Source: Macrococcoides equi (GTDB lineage: Bacteria; Bacillota; Bacilli; Staphylococcales; Staphylococcaceae). Taken from it: a stretch of DNA of 64,000 nt. Under the pieces are notes generated by a model. That model did no database searches. It saw only the letters and a program-made list of their open reading frames with translations, and had not been told where the DNA came from. Numbering within the stretch: the stretch's first letter is position 1; the number at the start of each line of letters is the position of its first letter. A program made the translations under genes and the position numbers. Shown in pieces: positions 1 through 9,242 of the stretch. The stretch is from the NCBI RefSeq assembly GCF_047425865.1, contig NZ_CP179735.1. The stretch is one strand, 5' to 3'.

Positions 1-795
1 TTCTTTTACTGCTTTATTCAAACCCGCATGATAGATAACATGGTTAATTTTTTCCATATTCAATACTTCACTTAGACTTTCGACTTGTTTACGTGTGTTT
101 GCATAAATAATGCCAGAATCATCAATATGTTCATTGATATATTCAATTAATCGTTTTTGCTTTTGATAAGTTGGATCAATTAAAAATTTTAAGTTTTCTC
201 GTTTAGTACTTGTTTCTATTACATATTGTGATGCAATATGAAGCAACTCACAAATATCCTCTTTCACATCGACTGTCGCTGTCGCTGTGAGTGCCATTAT
301 TGTAAAATGATGTGGTAATGTGAGCACCGTTTGTATCGACTCTCGGTAGCTCGGTCTAAAATCATGGCCCCATTTTGAAATACAATGTGCTTCATCAAAT
401 GCTATCAATGAAATATCCAGTCGATATAGTAAATTTATAAATTGTTTCTGATTGAAACGTTCTGGAGCAACATATAGAAACTGAAATTCTCCACCCAATA
501 GTCCCGTTTCAATTTTTTTCGTTTCACTACTCTTTAAAGTTGAATTTAAATAAGCGGCTTTAATACCACTCGCATTCAGACTATCCACTTGATCTTTCAT
601 TAATGAAATAAGCGGACTAATGACTAATGTTAAACCCGATTTCATTAAGCCGGGAATTTGATAACAGATGGACTTTCCTCCACCCGTCGGAAGAATACCG
701 AGTGTTGCATGACCATCAAGTGCATTTTGAATGAGTGCACGTTGTCCAGGTCGAAATGCTTCATAACCAAAATATTCTTTTAACACATGCTCCAT
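1..795 (-). CDS. recQ: RecQ-family ATP-dependent DNA helicase (3' end outside window)
   Basis: This is the N-terminal part of a 3'-5' DNA helicase acting in recombination and fork repair; the C-terminus lies beyond base 1. The minus strand reads in one open frame from the ATG at 795. The start of the RecA-like core carries FRPGQ (the Q motif region), Walker A PTGGGKS and then the DEAH box in FDEAHCISKWGHD, typical of RecQ; later YVAPERF and ALTATA are also helicase motifs. A GGAG ribosome site precedes the ATG. The ABC-F gene upstream ends only 3 bp before it, so the two are probably one transcript. A RecQ next to this ABC-F gene and ltaS is also remembered from Staphylococcus. RNase D-like or zinc domains cannot be judged because they would lie outside. 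Confidence 0.93.
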   Translation of the reverse strand, partial: MEHVLKEYFGYEAFRPGQRALIQNALDGHATLGILPTGGGKSICYQIPGLMKSGLTLVISPLISLMKDQVDSLNASGIKAAYLNSTLKSSETKKIETGLLGGEFQFLYVAPERFNQKQFINLLYRLDISLIAFDEAHCISKWGHDFRPSYRESIQTVLTLPHHFTIMALTATATVDVKEDICELLHIASQYVIETSTKRENLKFLIDPTYQKQKRLIEYINEHIDDSGIIYANTRKQVESLSEVLNMEKINHVIYHAGLNKAVKE

Positions 796-798
796 AAT

Positions 799-2676
799 TT
801 ACTCCATTCGTTCACTCAATTCATCCCATTCTTCAAAATAAGCTTCGTACTGTGTTTCAATCGCTTCACGCGCTTTAGTGAGTTCGTTTAGCTTGTCGTA
901 ATTTGTTGTTTCAGCAGCGATAGACGCATCAATTGATTCTAGTTGAGATTCTAACTTCTCTATTTCCTCGGATAAGAATTCAAAGCGTCTTTTATCTTTA
1001 TATGAAACACGTGTAGATTGTTTAACCGGTAAAGCTTTTTCTAAATTGTTTAACTGCGTTTTCACTTCTTTATCTACTTGTTCAGCTTCTTTTTTATAAT
1101 TTAAATAATCATCGAAAGTTCCAAGTATCTTATCAATGTGGCCATTATTAACATACCAGTAACTATTCACTGCTTTATTTAAGAAATAACGGTCGTGACT
1201 TACTGTAATTACTGCACCATTAAAGTTCTCGAGATAATCCTCTAAAATGGTTAATGTTTCAGTATCCAGATCATTGGTTGGTTCATCAAGCAATAATACG
1301 TTCGGACCTTCAATCAATATACTTAATAAGTAAAGTCGTTTACGTTCTCCTCCACTTAAGCGATGAATATAAGTGCCATGCATATTCGATGGAAATAAAA
1401 AACGTTCCAGTAATTGGGTAACTGAAATTTTCTCACCCGTAGCTGTTGTCGCCGCTTCTGCCTTCTCTCTTAAAAAATCGATGACACGTAAATCCTGATT
1501 AAGTTTCACATCATCCTGCTTATAGTAACCAATCTTTACAGTCTGACCGGTAATCATTTTACCGGATGTAGGTGTCATTATTTTTGCAATGATGTTAAGT
1601 AATGTTGACTTACCCGTACCATTTTGTCCTACTATACCGATTCGGTCACTTGTCTGAACTATTGTACTGAAATCACTGAATAATACTCTGTCACCAAAGT
1701 TCATCCCAATTGATTCAAACTCAAATACTTGTTTACCTAATCTTTGATGTGATAGGTTAATTTCCATCGTTTCTTTCGTTTGATGAGATTTTACTTTATC
1801 TTCAATCGCACTAAAGCGATCAATTCGTGCCTGTTGTTTTGTAGTACGCGCCTTAGCACCTTTACGCATCCATTCCAGTTCCTGTTTATAAAGCTGCTTT
1901 TCTTTTTGTTCCTGCTTACCTTCAATAACTTCAAGTTCAGCTTTATGACTGATGTAGTCATTATAATTCCCTTTATATAAGAACAATTTGCCATGACGAA
2001 GTTCAACGATACGGTTTGTCACTTCATTTAAAAAATAACGGTCATGCGTTACGACCAGAACAGATTTTTTATACTGCTTAATAAATGAAATCAGCCAGTG
2101 AATCGACTCAAAATCAAGATGGTTAGTAGGCTCATCAAGAAGTAACAAGTCAGGAGCTTTTAAAAGCGATTTAGCGAGAACTACTCGCTTTTTCTGTCCA
2201 CCACTTAATGCACTGATAGGTTGCGTTAAGTCCAGGATACCTAGTTTCGTTAATATAGATTCTGCTTCTGCACGATAACTGAAACCATCCATATGTTCGA
2301 TTTGCTGCTGAATAGTACTGAGTTGTTCGATCAGCTCATCATTCATATCTGTTTCCATCTTTTTAAGCAATGCATCGTACTGTCGAAATTTCTGCATCAC
2401 CGGATGATGCTCATCGATAACATTATCAACAATCGACATTTGTTCATTCAATACCGGTTGTTGTGCCGCATACTCTATAGTAAAATCCTTTGGATGTGTT
2501 ACAGTACCGTGGTGATCCTCTATTTCAGCTATGCACTTTAACAATGCACTTTTACCAGTACCATTAATACCGACCAGTGCAATCTTATCTCCTTCTGAAA
2601 TACTTAACGATATATCTTCAAAAACAGTTTTAACGCCATATTGTTTGGTTAAATGCTCAATTTTATATGCTTCCAT
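799..2676 (-). CDS. ABC-F family ATPase (Uup/YfmR-like), ribosome-associated
   Basis: This is a soluble tandem-ATPase protein without membrane segments, so a translation factor of the ABC-F class, not a transporter. Domain 1 has Walker A GINGTGKS (residues 36-43), signature LSGGQKKR and Walker B LLLLDEPTNHLD. A charged interdomain linker follows, then domain 2 with GQNGTGKST, LSGGERKR and LLLDEPTNDLD, and a C-terminal coiled coil of about 80 residues. The coiled-coil tail and the length of 625 residues fit the Uup/YfmR branch, which in Bacillus helps resolve stalled ribosomes; that role is inferred. Antibiotic-resistance ABC-F proteins (Vga, Msr) usually have a longer linker and lack this tail, so I do not call resistance. 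It precedes recQ by 3 bp. Confidence 0.9.
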   Translation of the reverse strand: MEAYKIEHLTKQYGVKTVFEDISLSISEGDKIALVGINGTGKSALLKCIAEIEDHHGTVTHPKDFTIEYAAQQPVLNEQMSIVDNVIDEHHPVMQKFRQYDALLKKMETDMNDELIEQLSTIQQQIEHMDGFSYRAEAESILTKLGILDLTQPISALSGGQKKRVVLAKSLLKAPDLLLLDEPTNHLDFESIHWLISFIKQYKKSVLVVTHDRYFLNEVTNRIVELRHGKLFLYKGNYNDYISHKAELEVIEGKQEQKEKQLYKQELEWMRKGAKARTTKQQARIDRFSAIEDKVKSHQTKETMEINLSHQRLGKQVFEFESIGMNFGDRVLFSDFSTIVQTSDRIGIVGQNGTGKSTLLNIIAKIMTPTSGKMITGQTVKIGYYKQDDVKLNQDLRVIDFLREKAEAATTATGEKISVTQLLERFLFPSNMHGTYIHRLSGGERKRLYLLSILIEGPNVLLLDEPTNDLDTETLTILEDYLENFNGAVITVSHDRYFLNKAVNSYWYVNNGHIDKILGTFDDYLNYKKEAEQVDKEVKTQLNNLEKALPVKQSTRVSYKDKRRFEFLSEEIEKLESQLESIDASIAAETTNYDKLNELTKAREAIETQYEAYFEEWDELSERME

Positions 2677-2815
2677 AAACTTCTACTCCCTAGTACAATC
2701 ATAGCTTATTAGCCTAACATCATAATTCAATATAATCACATGTCAAATTATGATATAGTTATGTATTATAAACTTCAGTATTATATTATACACTTTTTTT
2801 ACATAGGAGGTACAC

Positions 2816-3628
2816 ATGTACGAATGGTTTAGTCAATTATCACCAGTTGCTCAAGCAGGAATTGCTGGTTTATTTACATGGGGAATGACCGGACTAGGCG
2901 CAGCTGTCGTCTTTTTATTTAAATCTGTAAACATGAAATTATTAAATACAATGCAGGGATTTGCTGCAGGTGTCATGATTGCAGCATCATTTTGGTCATT
3001 ACTCTCACCAGCGATTGAATTTAGTGAAAAAGCAGGGCAAATACCGTGGATTCCAGCAGCTGTAGGATTTTTACTTGGAGGATTATTCATCAGAATGTTA
3101 GATGTTATTATTCCTCATATACATCCTAAAGCCCAACCGAGCCATGTTCACGAAGGCCCTAAAACTAACTTAAAAAAATCAACGTTACTCTTTCTAGCGA
3201 TTACGATGCATAATATCCCGGAAGGGCTTGCGCTTGGTGTAGGATTTGGTGGCATAGTATCTGGAAACGATCAAATGCTTATGGCGGCTATTGGACTAGC
3301 TATCGGTATCGGAATACAAAATATACCTGAAGGATCTGCTTTATCTCTCCCTATCCATGGTGATGGAAAGTCAAAATTTGCAGCCTTTAATTTAGGGCAC
3401 GGCTCAGCAATCGTCGAACCGATATTTGCAATGATTGGTGCAGCCGCAGTGATACTTATTACACCTATTCTGCCCTATGCACTTGCATTTGCAGCTGGTG
3501 CCATGATATTTGTTGTTGTTGAAGAACTAATCCCTGAATCACAGTCATCAGATAATACTGACCTTGCCACTTTAGGATTAATGCTTGGATTTACAATAAT
3601 GATGATACTTGACGTATCGTTAGGATAA
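2816..3628 (+). CDS. ZIP family divalent metal transporter
   Basis: This is a polytopic membrane protein of the ZIP (ZupT/GufA-like) family that probably imports zinc or other divalent metals. It has about eight hydrophobic segments over 270 residues. The family metal-site helices are clear: HNIPEGLALGVGF near residue 133 and QNIPEGSALSLP near 168, each with the N-P-E core, plus a short histidine-containing loop (HIHPKAQPSHVHEG) between segments 3 and 4. AGGAGGT sits nine bases before the ATG. It stands alone, divergent from the ABC-F/recQ genes, and is followed by the 118-bp repeat array that probably ends its transcript. Metal specificity cannot be told from sequence. Confidence 0.92.
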   Translation: MYEWFSQLSPVAQAGIAGLFTWGMTGLGAAVVFLFKSVNMKLLNTMQGFAAGVMIAASFWSLLSPAIEFSEKAGQIPWIPAAVGFLLGGLFIRMLDVIIPHIHPKAQPSHVHEGPKTNLKKSTLLFLAITMHNIPEGLALGVGFGGIVSGNDQMLMAAIGLAIGIGIQNIPEGSALSLPIHGDGKSKFAAFNLGHGSAIVEPIFAMIGAAAVILITPILPYALAFAAGAMIFVVVEELIPESQSSDNTDLATLGLMLGFTIMMILDVSLG

Positions 3629-3952
3629 AACGTTTTATAAGTGTTTAGCCCTAAGCAAAATTAGAAAATCATCCTTAAATCGCTCTTTGATTTTAGGTGA
3701 TTTTTGTTTTTGTTGAAAGGGCTGCTTAGAAAACGTGGATAGATAAAACGTTTTATAAGCGTTTAGCCCTAAGCAAAATTAGAAAATCACCCTTAAATCG
3801 CTCTTTGATTTTAGGTGATTTTTGTTTTTGTCGAAAGGGCTGCTTAGAAAACGTGGATAGATAAAACGTTTTATAAGCGTTTAGCCCTAAGCAAGATTAG
3901 AAAATCATCCATAAATCGCTCTTTGATTTTGGGTGATTTTTGTTTTTCGAAA
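3624..3952. repeat. Three tandem 118-bp intergenic repeats with nested hairpins
   Basis: The gap between the ZIP gene and ltaS consists of units starting at 3624, 3742 and 3860; the first two are exactly 118 bp and nearly identical, the third is truncated after about 92 bp. Each begins GATAAAACGTTTTATAAG and carries an inner stem AAAATCACC...GGTGATTTT ending in a T-rich run, so each unit can fold as a terminator. Outer segments CTAAGC/GCTTAG and AGCCC/GGGCT can also pair. The first unit overlaps the ZIP stop codon. No ORF of note lies here. Confidence 0.9.
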
Positions 3953-3962
3953 GATTTTACAT

Positions 3963-4003
3963 AAAAAAATGACACTATCCGTTAAGATAGCGTCATTTTT
4001 TTA
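3963..4003 (-). terminator. Rho-independent terminator of ltaS
   Basis: A hairpin with arms AAAAATGACACTATC and GATAGCGTCATTTTT and a six-base loop, flanked by A and T runs on both sides, overlaps the ltaS stop codon. It could work in both directions. Confidence 0.85.
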
Positions 4004-5938
4004 TTTTTCTTTACCTTTAGTACCATTAATGTACTCATATTTTGTTGGATCAATTTTTTTGAAATCTTTATTTTTGTAGAAACGTAGTAAATCTCCATTT
4101 AACAATGAATCAGACATCTCTAATTCTTTTTCAACACTACGCTTAATTGTTGTAGCTTCTTTCTTCTGAACTTCATTTTCTAAAGGTAAGTTTGTTTTAT
4201 TATCATAAAATACACCATTGATTGATTTATATTTTGGATTAATGAAATCACCGTTTCTAAATACAACCGTATCTTTATGTCCTTTAGACATCAAGTCTGT
4301 ACCAAACATTACATAAGGTTTTGAATCAATACCAAGTAAATGTAAAATAGTTGGGGCAACATCGACTTGTCCTGCATACGTATGGTCTACTTTACCTGGG
4401 ATGCCAGGTACTTTTAAGAATAATCCAGTACGTTGTAAGTCCATAAATTTAGTTGGTATAATTTCTTCACCTAATAATTCACCCATTGCTTTATTATGGT
4501 TTTCAGAAATACCATAATGGTCACCATAAATTACGATGACTGATTTATCATATAGACCTTGTTTTTTAAGATCTGTAATAAATTGTTTCACTGCTTCATC
4601 TAAATAACGTGCTGTCTGAACATAACCATCAACAGTCGGGTTACCTGTATTTGGTGAATCGATTGTTGCTTCAGATTTATCAATCGTAAATGGATAATGG
4701 TTCGTTAACGTGATTAAATGAGAATAAAATGGTTGTTTTTCCTGTTTTAAGAATGGAATTGATTCTGTAAAGAATTCTTTATCTTTCAATCCTAAGTTTT
4801 CTAAGTTCTTTTCAGACATATCATAATAAGATGCATCATAGAATTTATCTATCCCAAAATGTTTGTAAATTTGGTCTCGATTCCAGAATGTTTTGTAATC
4901 ACCATGCATTACAGATGTTGAATAGCCTTGTTTCTGGTGCATAATAGCTGGTAATGACTGATACGTATTATCACCTTTTAAGCTGTATGCAGATCCTTGT
5001 GGTAATCCATAAATACTATTATCCATTGTAAGTTCTGAGTCACTTGTTTTACCTTGTCCAGTTTGATGGAAGAAATTATCATAATAGATGAAGTCTTCCT
5101 TACCACTTGCAAGAGAATTGAGGAAAGGAGTGACCGGTTCACCATTCACTTTATAGTTAATTAAGAATGTCTGGAAGCTTTCAAGATGGATTTTAATCAC
5201 ATTCTTTTCTTTTGCGATACCAAATGTCGCGCCATTAGGTGCAGCATATTTCGTTTTTGTATAGGATTGAACTTTTGCTAAGTCATCTGAACTTGCTAAT
5301 GCTTTTTGCTGATTGTTTTGAATCGTTTTAACACCATCATAGACAGTAAAGTTATATGGTCCTAAGTACTTCACTAAATATTTATGATCGAATGTTCTTG
5401 TTAATAATTCTGGACGATCTGTTTCAGCAAAAGCTAAATTTAAGAAGAACAATGAAACAGAAACACCCATAAGTACTGGAACATATTTTTTCTTGAAAGA
5501 TTTATTCGATAATGTATCTTTCTTAAATAACAGAATATATAGGAAGATAAATGTATCAATAAAATAGATAAAGTCATACAATTCAAATGAGCTCCATAAT
5601 GCTCCACTCATTGATTCCACATTACTTACCTGATTGAGGGTACTAAATGTAATGAAATCAGAAAAGAATCTGAAATAAACGACATTTGCATACAATAGGA
5701 ATGTTAGTAAAAATCCTCCGATAAATACAAACCAGTATGTTTTCTTTCCTTTTATAAAGAGGAATACACTTAAAATAAGTGCAACTAAACTATATGGATT
5801 CATCAATAATATTAAATTTTGTACAATACCTTTAACACCTAGTGACAAGTCAATATAATATGCAAAATATGTTTTTATCGAAACAGCGAGCACTGTTAAT
5901 AGAAAAAACATAAATATCGATATTTTCTTTTCATTCAT
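4001..5938 (-). CDS. ltaS: Lipoteichoic acid synthase LtaS
   Basis: LtaS polymerises the glycerol-phosphate chain of lipoteichoic acid on the outer membrane face using phosphatidylglycerol. Five hydrophobic segments occupy residues about 8-170, followed by an extracellular sulfatase-like domain. The catalytic threonine is visible as T298 in GQGKTSDSEL, with the metal residue E253 in HLESF and YGDHYG further on. K-ALAS at 212-216 matches the signal peptidase cleavage region that releases the enzyme domain in S. aureus LtaS. The length of 645 residues matches the family (646 in S. aureus). The ATG is preceded by GGAGGAAA. Transcribed alone with its own terminator. Confidence 0.97.
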   Translation of the reverse strand: MNEKKISIFMFFLLTVLAVSIKTYFAYYIDLSLGVKGIVQNLILLMNPYSLVALILSVFLFIKGKKTYWFVFIGGFLLTFLLYANVVYFRFFSDFITFSTLNQVSNVESMSGALWSSFELYDFIYFIDTFIFLYILLFKKDTLSNKSFKKKYVPVLMGVSVSLFFLNLAFAETDRPELLTRTFDHKYLVKYLGPYNFTVYDGVKTIQNNQQKALASSDDLAKVQSYTKTKYAAPNGATFGIAKEKNVIKIHLESFQTFLINYKVNGEPVTPFLNSLASGKEDFIYYDNFFHQTGQGKTSDSELTMDNSIYGLPQGSAYSLKGDNTYQSLPAIMHQKQGYSTSVMHGDYKTFWNRDQIYKHFGIDKFYDASYYDMSEKNLENLGLKDKEFFTESIPFLKQEKQPFYSHLITLTNHYPFTIDKSEATIDSPNTGNPTVDGYVQTARYLDEAVKQFITDLKKQGLYDKSVIVIYGDHYGISENHNKAMGELLGEEIIPTKFMDLQRTGLFLKVPGIPGKVDHTYAGQVDVAPTILHLLGIDSKPYVMFGTDLMSKGHKDTVVFRNGDFINPKYKSINGVFYDNKTNLPLENEVQKKEATTIKRSVEKELEMSDSLLNGDLLRFYKNKDFKKIDPTKYEYINGTKGKEK

Positions 5939-6155
5939 ACATTTTCCTCCATTATATGTCTATCTTTCTTATGTTAATTTATATTATTTATCTTATCTTA
6001 GTAACATTTACACTTTATTATATATTGTAACACAACCGTAATAGTTTTTCTGTGTACAATATATTAATTTATACTCTTTCAAACTAAATATCAAGTATTT
6101 TTAATCATTAATTATCATTTTTGTGTAATTTGTGTCCACTTTTAGACAATCTTGT

Positions 6156-7115
6156 CTATACATTTAATTCTTTTTGATGAAGGAACTTTATTTGTGCAAG
6201 AACAGTCTTGAGCCAATGCTCATAACTCAATTGTTGACGTTCGAGCTCACTTTTCGTCACCCATTTAAAATACATCTTAGAACCAGGTTTTTTCTGAGAT
6301 AACTTAGGTAGATGATATGGCGCAATATTTGCAATATGTGGATAAACCTTATCCTGATGGATACTTTTTAATGAGATGACAAGTTCTCCCTCATGCGAAA
6401 TTTGCATTGCACCACTTTGCTTAATCTTTTCTGTACAAGTACATTCAGGGCATTGAATGCTCTGGCCTTCCAGTACAAAACCCGTTCTATCAAAACGATT
6501 CGTAACTACGTAGATATCTTTTTGCATCGTTTCCTGGATTGAAAGCGGTAAAGGTTGTTCATCGATTGCAGATAAGTGAAAGACATCTGAATAGTAGATT
6601 CTTGCGAGTGAATAGGCATCTATCCCCCAAGTTGTTTCTTTTCTTTTTGCGATATTCTCAAAAAGTTTCTTTTGAAATGGTGTATAACTTCTTGCAAGTT
6701 CAAATCTTGTACCTGCTTTAATGATATAATCTTCTTCCTTAAGCTTTAGCGTATCGATTTGTAATCCTCCAGCTACTGCCATATAGGCACGTGTACCTTT
6801 TTTAGGTTGATCGAAATATAACGTTTCTCCTTTTTCCATCAAATGGACTTTCATCGGCATAATGCGCTTTTCATCAGTGTAGGCATAGAAATCGGCACCC
6901 ATTAGTGCTATTAATGTTGGTTCTCTAAACTGAATCAATGGTGCCTGAAACGTCATTTCGACAGCAGGCGTGTTGAACGGATTGCCTACAAGCGCATTAC
7001 CAAGAATATGTGCTAATACATCACATGGTCCATTTAATGACAGTGATGCATCTTCTAACGTATCCAACTGTTGAATCGTCGTATAAATACCTGATGTTTG
7101 AAAAATAATAGACAT
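6156..7115 (-). CDS. PxpC/KipA-like biotin-dependent carboxyltransferase family protein
   Basis: The first 120 residues match the KipA / 5-oxoprolinase subunit C fold: LNGPCDVLAHILGNALVGNP, then EMTFQAPLIQF, IALMGADF and GTRAYMAVAGG are the usual family landmarks. In the known systems PxpC works with PxpB and PxpA to hydrolyse 5-oxoproline, or, as KipA, counteracts the kinase inhibitor KipI. Here neither partner is adjacent, and the usual glycine-arginine rich stretch after the VAGG motif is replaced by a divergent sequence, so the protein is an orphan and perhaps has another role. A later CPECTC element (around residue 220) could bind metal. It lies between ltaS and a small membrane protein on the same strand. 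Confidence 0.75.
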   Translation of the reverse strand: MSIIFQTSGIYTTIQQLDTLEDASLSLNGPCDVLAHILGNALVGNPFNTPAVEMTFQAPLIQFREPTLIALMGADFYAYTDEKRIMPMKVHLMEKGETLYFDQPKKGTRAYMAVAGGLQIDTLKLKEEDYIIKAGTRFELARSYTPFQKKLFENIAKRKETTWGIDAYSLARIYYSDVFHLSAIDEQPLPLSIQETMQKDIYVVTNRFDRTGFVLEGQSIQCPECTCTEKIKQSGAMQISHEGELVISLKSIHQDKVYPHIANIAPYHLPKLSQKKPGSKMYFKWVTKSELERQQLSYEHWLKTVLAQIKFLHQKELNV

Positions 7116-7180
7116 GATAGTATTTCCCTTCTTAATAAATTTACAATATTAATATATACTTTACATCGGTCAAAAGTCGT

Positions 7181-7212
7181 AAAAAAATTCTACCGCCTAT
7201 TATCGGTAGAAT
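7181..7212 (-). terminator. Terminator after the 75-residue membrane protein
   Basis: Arms ATTCTACCG and CGGTAGAAT around an eight-base loop are followed on the minus strand by a T run. It overlaps the stop codon of the small membrane protein gene, separating it from the KipA-like gene. Confidence 0.8.
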
Positions 7213-7427
7213 ATATTAGCCATATCAATCAATATCGTTCTGAAACAAAAAGCGATAAAAGTAACAATGACAACAGATGCAATCATCGTGGTATATAACA
7301 TCGTAATAGCATGCTGAGTTTTATTTTCTTTAAAAAGTTTGATTATATATTGATTCATTATATAGACAAGTACCGATAATCCCGCCAGTAGAAGCAATAT
7401 CATGAGAATATTCATCATTATTTTCAC
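7200..7427 (-). CDS. Small two-helix membrane protein, unknown function
   Basis: A 75-residue protein that I do not recognise. It has two hydrophobic segments, residues about 5-27 and 45-68, separated by a basic, polar loop (KLFKENKTQH), so it is probably an integral membrane protein with a short cytoplasmic hairpin. AGGTGA lies about nine bases before the ATG, and a clean terminator overlaps its stop codon; both support a real gene. It sits between pabBC and the KipA-like gene on the same strand, but the terminator suggests an independent transcript. Confidence 0.6.
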   Translation of the reverse strand: MKIMMNILMILLLLAGLSVLVYIMNQYIIKLFKENKTQHAITMLYTTMIASVVIVTFIAFCFRTILIDMANIFYR

Positions 7428-7499
7428 CTATTTTCGGATTTAACACTTTATTAGCATTTATTATAACGCTTTTAAGTGTATTAATAAACCGGCAATATA

Positions 7500-9242
7500 T
7501 TAATCCAGTTCAATTTGTACTGGAACCCATTCACGTAAACTATTAATCATGTACACATTTATTGTTTCAGCTTTATAATCTTCGATAAAAGTATCAAGCA
7601 AAATTTCTTTTTCTTCTATCATTCCATCATCTATTAATGACCTGCGCATACAGCCATCTAATATGTATTCATTAAGAGGGGTATAGTAAACACCATTTCG
7701 TTCAATAACAACATTTCCGATATTAAATTCTAACAAATGTTTGCCATCATGAAATAAAGTAAGTCCTACTGATTCGTATTGCGAACGAATAGAAGTTTTA
7801 TATTGATGGAAATGAAGATTTGTAAGCTTTATTTGACGAAGTTTTGCTTGTTGTACCGCTTCTCTTACAGGACTTACAGCAGCTTCAACATCACCTTCCC
7901 GAGATACCGTCACTCTATACATCCATACTCCCTCATCAAATTGACGTGAGAAAATAGTATTTAAATTAGAAGGATCATAATGGATCTTAAAATAATCCAG
8001 TCCAGCTTTTAGCCTATTTGTGTGATATTCTTTACGCTTTATTAATCCATCTTCCACTCGCATCGTCTCAATTAAATGAAAATCATCTGGTAAGTCATTA
8101 ATTTTTTCAATAACACGACTACCTTCAATAAAATTTAACACATTAGCTTTTGCAACCATTTCTTCATATTCAAGTTCCGGCACGGAGTCAATCGTTATCC
8201 CTCCACCTACACCATACACAATTTCCTGAGTATCATGCTGGTATTCTAATGTGCGAATCGGAACATTAAATATTGCTACTTCATTTGGCACGATCAGTCC
8301 AATTGTCCCGCAATATATTGAACGTGGTGTATCTTCTAAGCGCTCTATAATTTCCATTGTTGACTGCTTCGGTGCACCTGTTATCGATCCACACGGGAAT
8401 AATGCCTTTAATATATCATATAAACCATGATCGCCGACGTTAGCTGTAATTGTTGACGTCATTTGATACACAGACTTAAAGCGCTCGATCGTAAATAGAT
8501 GTGGAACACTCACACTACCTTTCGTTGCAATCTTGCTTAAATCATTACGCAGTAAGTCAACAATCATTACATTTTCTGCTTTGTCTTTTAATGAAGTATT
8601 TAAGAAACGATAATTTTGTTGATCGATTGTACTGTCTTCACTTGCAGGCATTGTGCCTTTCATTGGTTTTGTTAATACCTCTTTAGTCTTTAAATCAAAT
8701 TGAAAGAATAATTCAGGCGAAATACTTACGATTGTCTGATTATCATCTTCTATATATGCTGTGTAATCTCCGTTTTGCTGTGAAAGTTTTTGATAAATCT
8801 CATAGAGGTCATGCTGCATATTTTGAGCAGTCAAACGGGTTGTATAATTCACCTGATAAGTATTGCCGCGACGAATTTCTTCCTGAATTGTTGCTATCTG
8901 CTGCATGATTGTACTTTTATCATGTTTAAATTTAAAGTCAAAAGCAATATTCGATGTAATTTTAGATTTAAAGGTAGATTTATCACACGAATCAAAATAG
9001 TATAATTTGATACAGTATGGCTGCTTAGCTTGCTTAACTTTTAATAACGGATCAAAGAGTGGACTTGCTTCGTATGGTATAACCACAACAACTATATCAT
9101 TACTATTTTCTGCTTCCATCAGTGCATCTTTTATTAACGCACCATCATCAATTGAGACGATACGTTTCGGACGGGCGAGTTGATAATGGTAATGTTTGTC
9201 AACTTGTCCAATAAATTTAAAATTTAACTCCGCTCTCATCAT
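7500..9242 (-). CDS. pabB: Aminodeoxychorismate synthase component I fused to 4-amino-4-deoxychorismate lyase (PabB-PabC)
   Basis: This makes p-aminobenzoate for folate. Residues about 1-365 are the chorismate-binding PabB domain, with GNTYQVNYT, KPMKGTMPAS, LLRNDL and the strong GAPKQSTMEII motif. After a short linker, residues about 385-580 are a class IV PLP-dependent lyase domain (PabC): FHLIETMRVEDG at its start, the likely PLP lysine in QYKTSIR, and IGNVVIERNGVYYTP plus LDGCMRR near the end. The fusion means both last steps of PABA synthesis come from one polypeptide. Its start overlaps the end of pabA by four bases (ATGA), so translation is coupled. Confidence 0.93.
   Translation of the reverse strand: MMRAELNFKFIGQVDKHYHYQLARPKRIVSIDDGALIKDALMEAENSNDIVVVVIPYEASPLFDPLLKVKQAKQPYCIKLYYFDSCDKSTFKSKITSNIAFDFKFKHDKSTIMQQIATIQEEIRRGNTYQVNYTTRLTAQNMQHDLYEIYQKLSQQNGDYTAYIEDDNQTIVSISPELFFQFDLKTKEVLTKPMKGTMPASEDSTIDQQNYRFLNTSLKDKAENVMIVDLLRNDLSKIATKGSVSVPHLFTIERFKSVYQMTSTITANVGDHGLYDILKALFPCGSITGAPKQSTMEIIERLEDTPRSIYCGTIGLIVPNEVAIFNVPIRTLEYQHDTQEIVYGVGGGITIDSVPELEYEEMVAKANVLNFIEGSRVIEKINDLPDDFHLIETMRVEDGLIKRKEYHTNRLKAGLDYFKIHYDPSNLNTIFSRQFDEGVWMYRVTVSREGDVEAAVSPVREAVQQAKLRQIKLTNLHFHQYKTSIRSQYESVGLTLFHDGKHLLEFNIGNVVIERNGVYYTPLNEYILDGCMRRSLIDDGMIEEKEILLDTFIEDYKAETINVYMINSLREWVPVQIELD

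Noticed and set aside
799..2676. Antibiotic-resistance ABC-F protein
   Set aside because: The coiled-coil tail and short linker fit Uup/YfmR, a housekeeping type; nothing in the context points to resistance.
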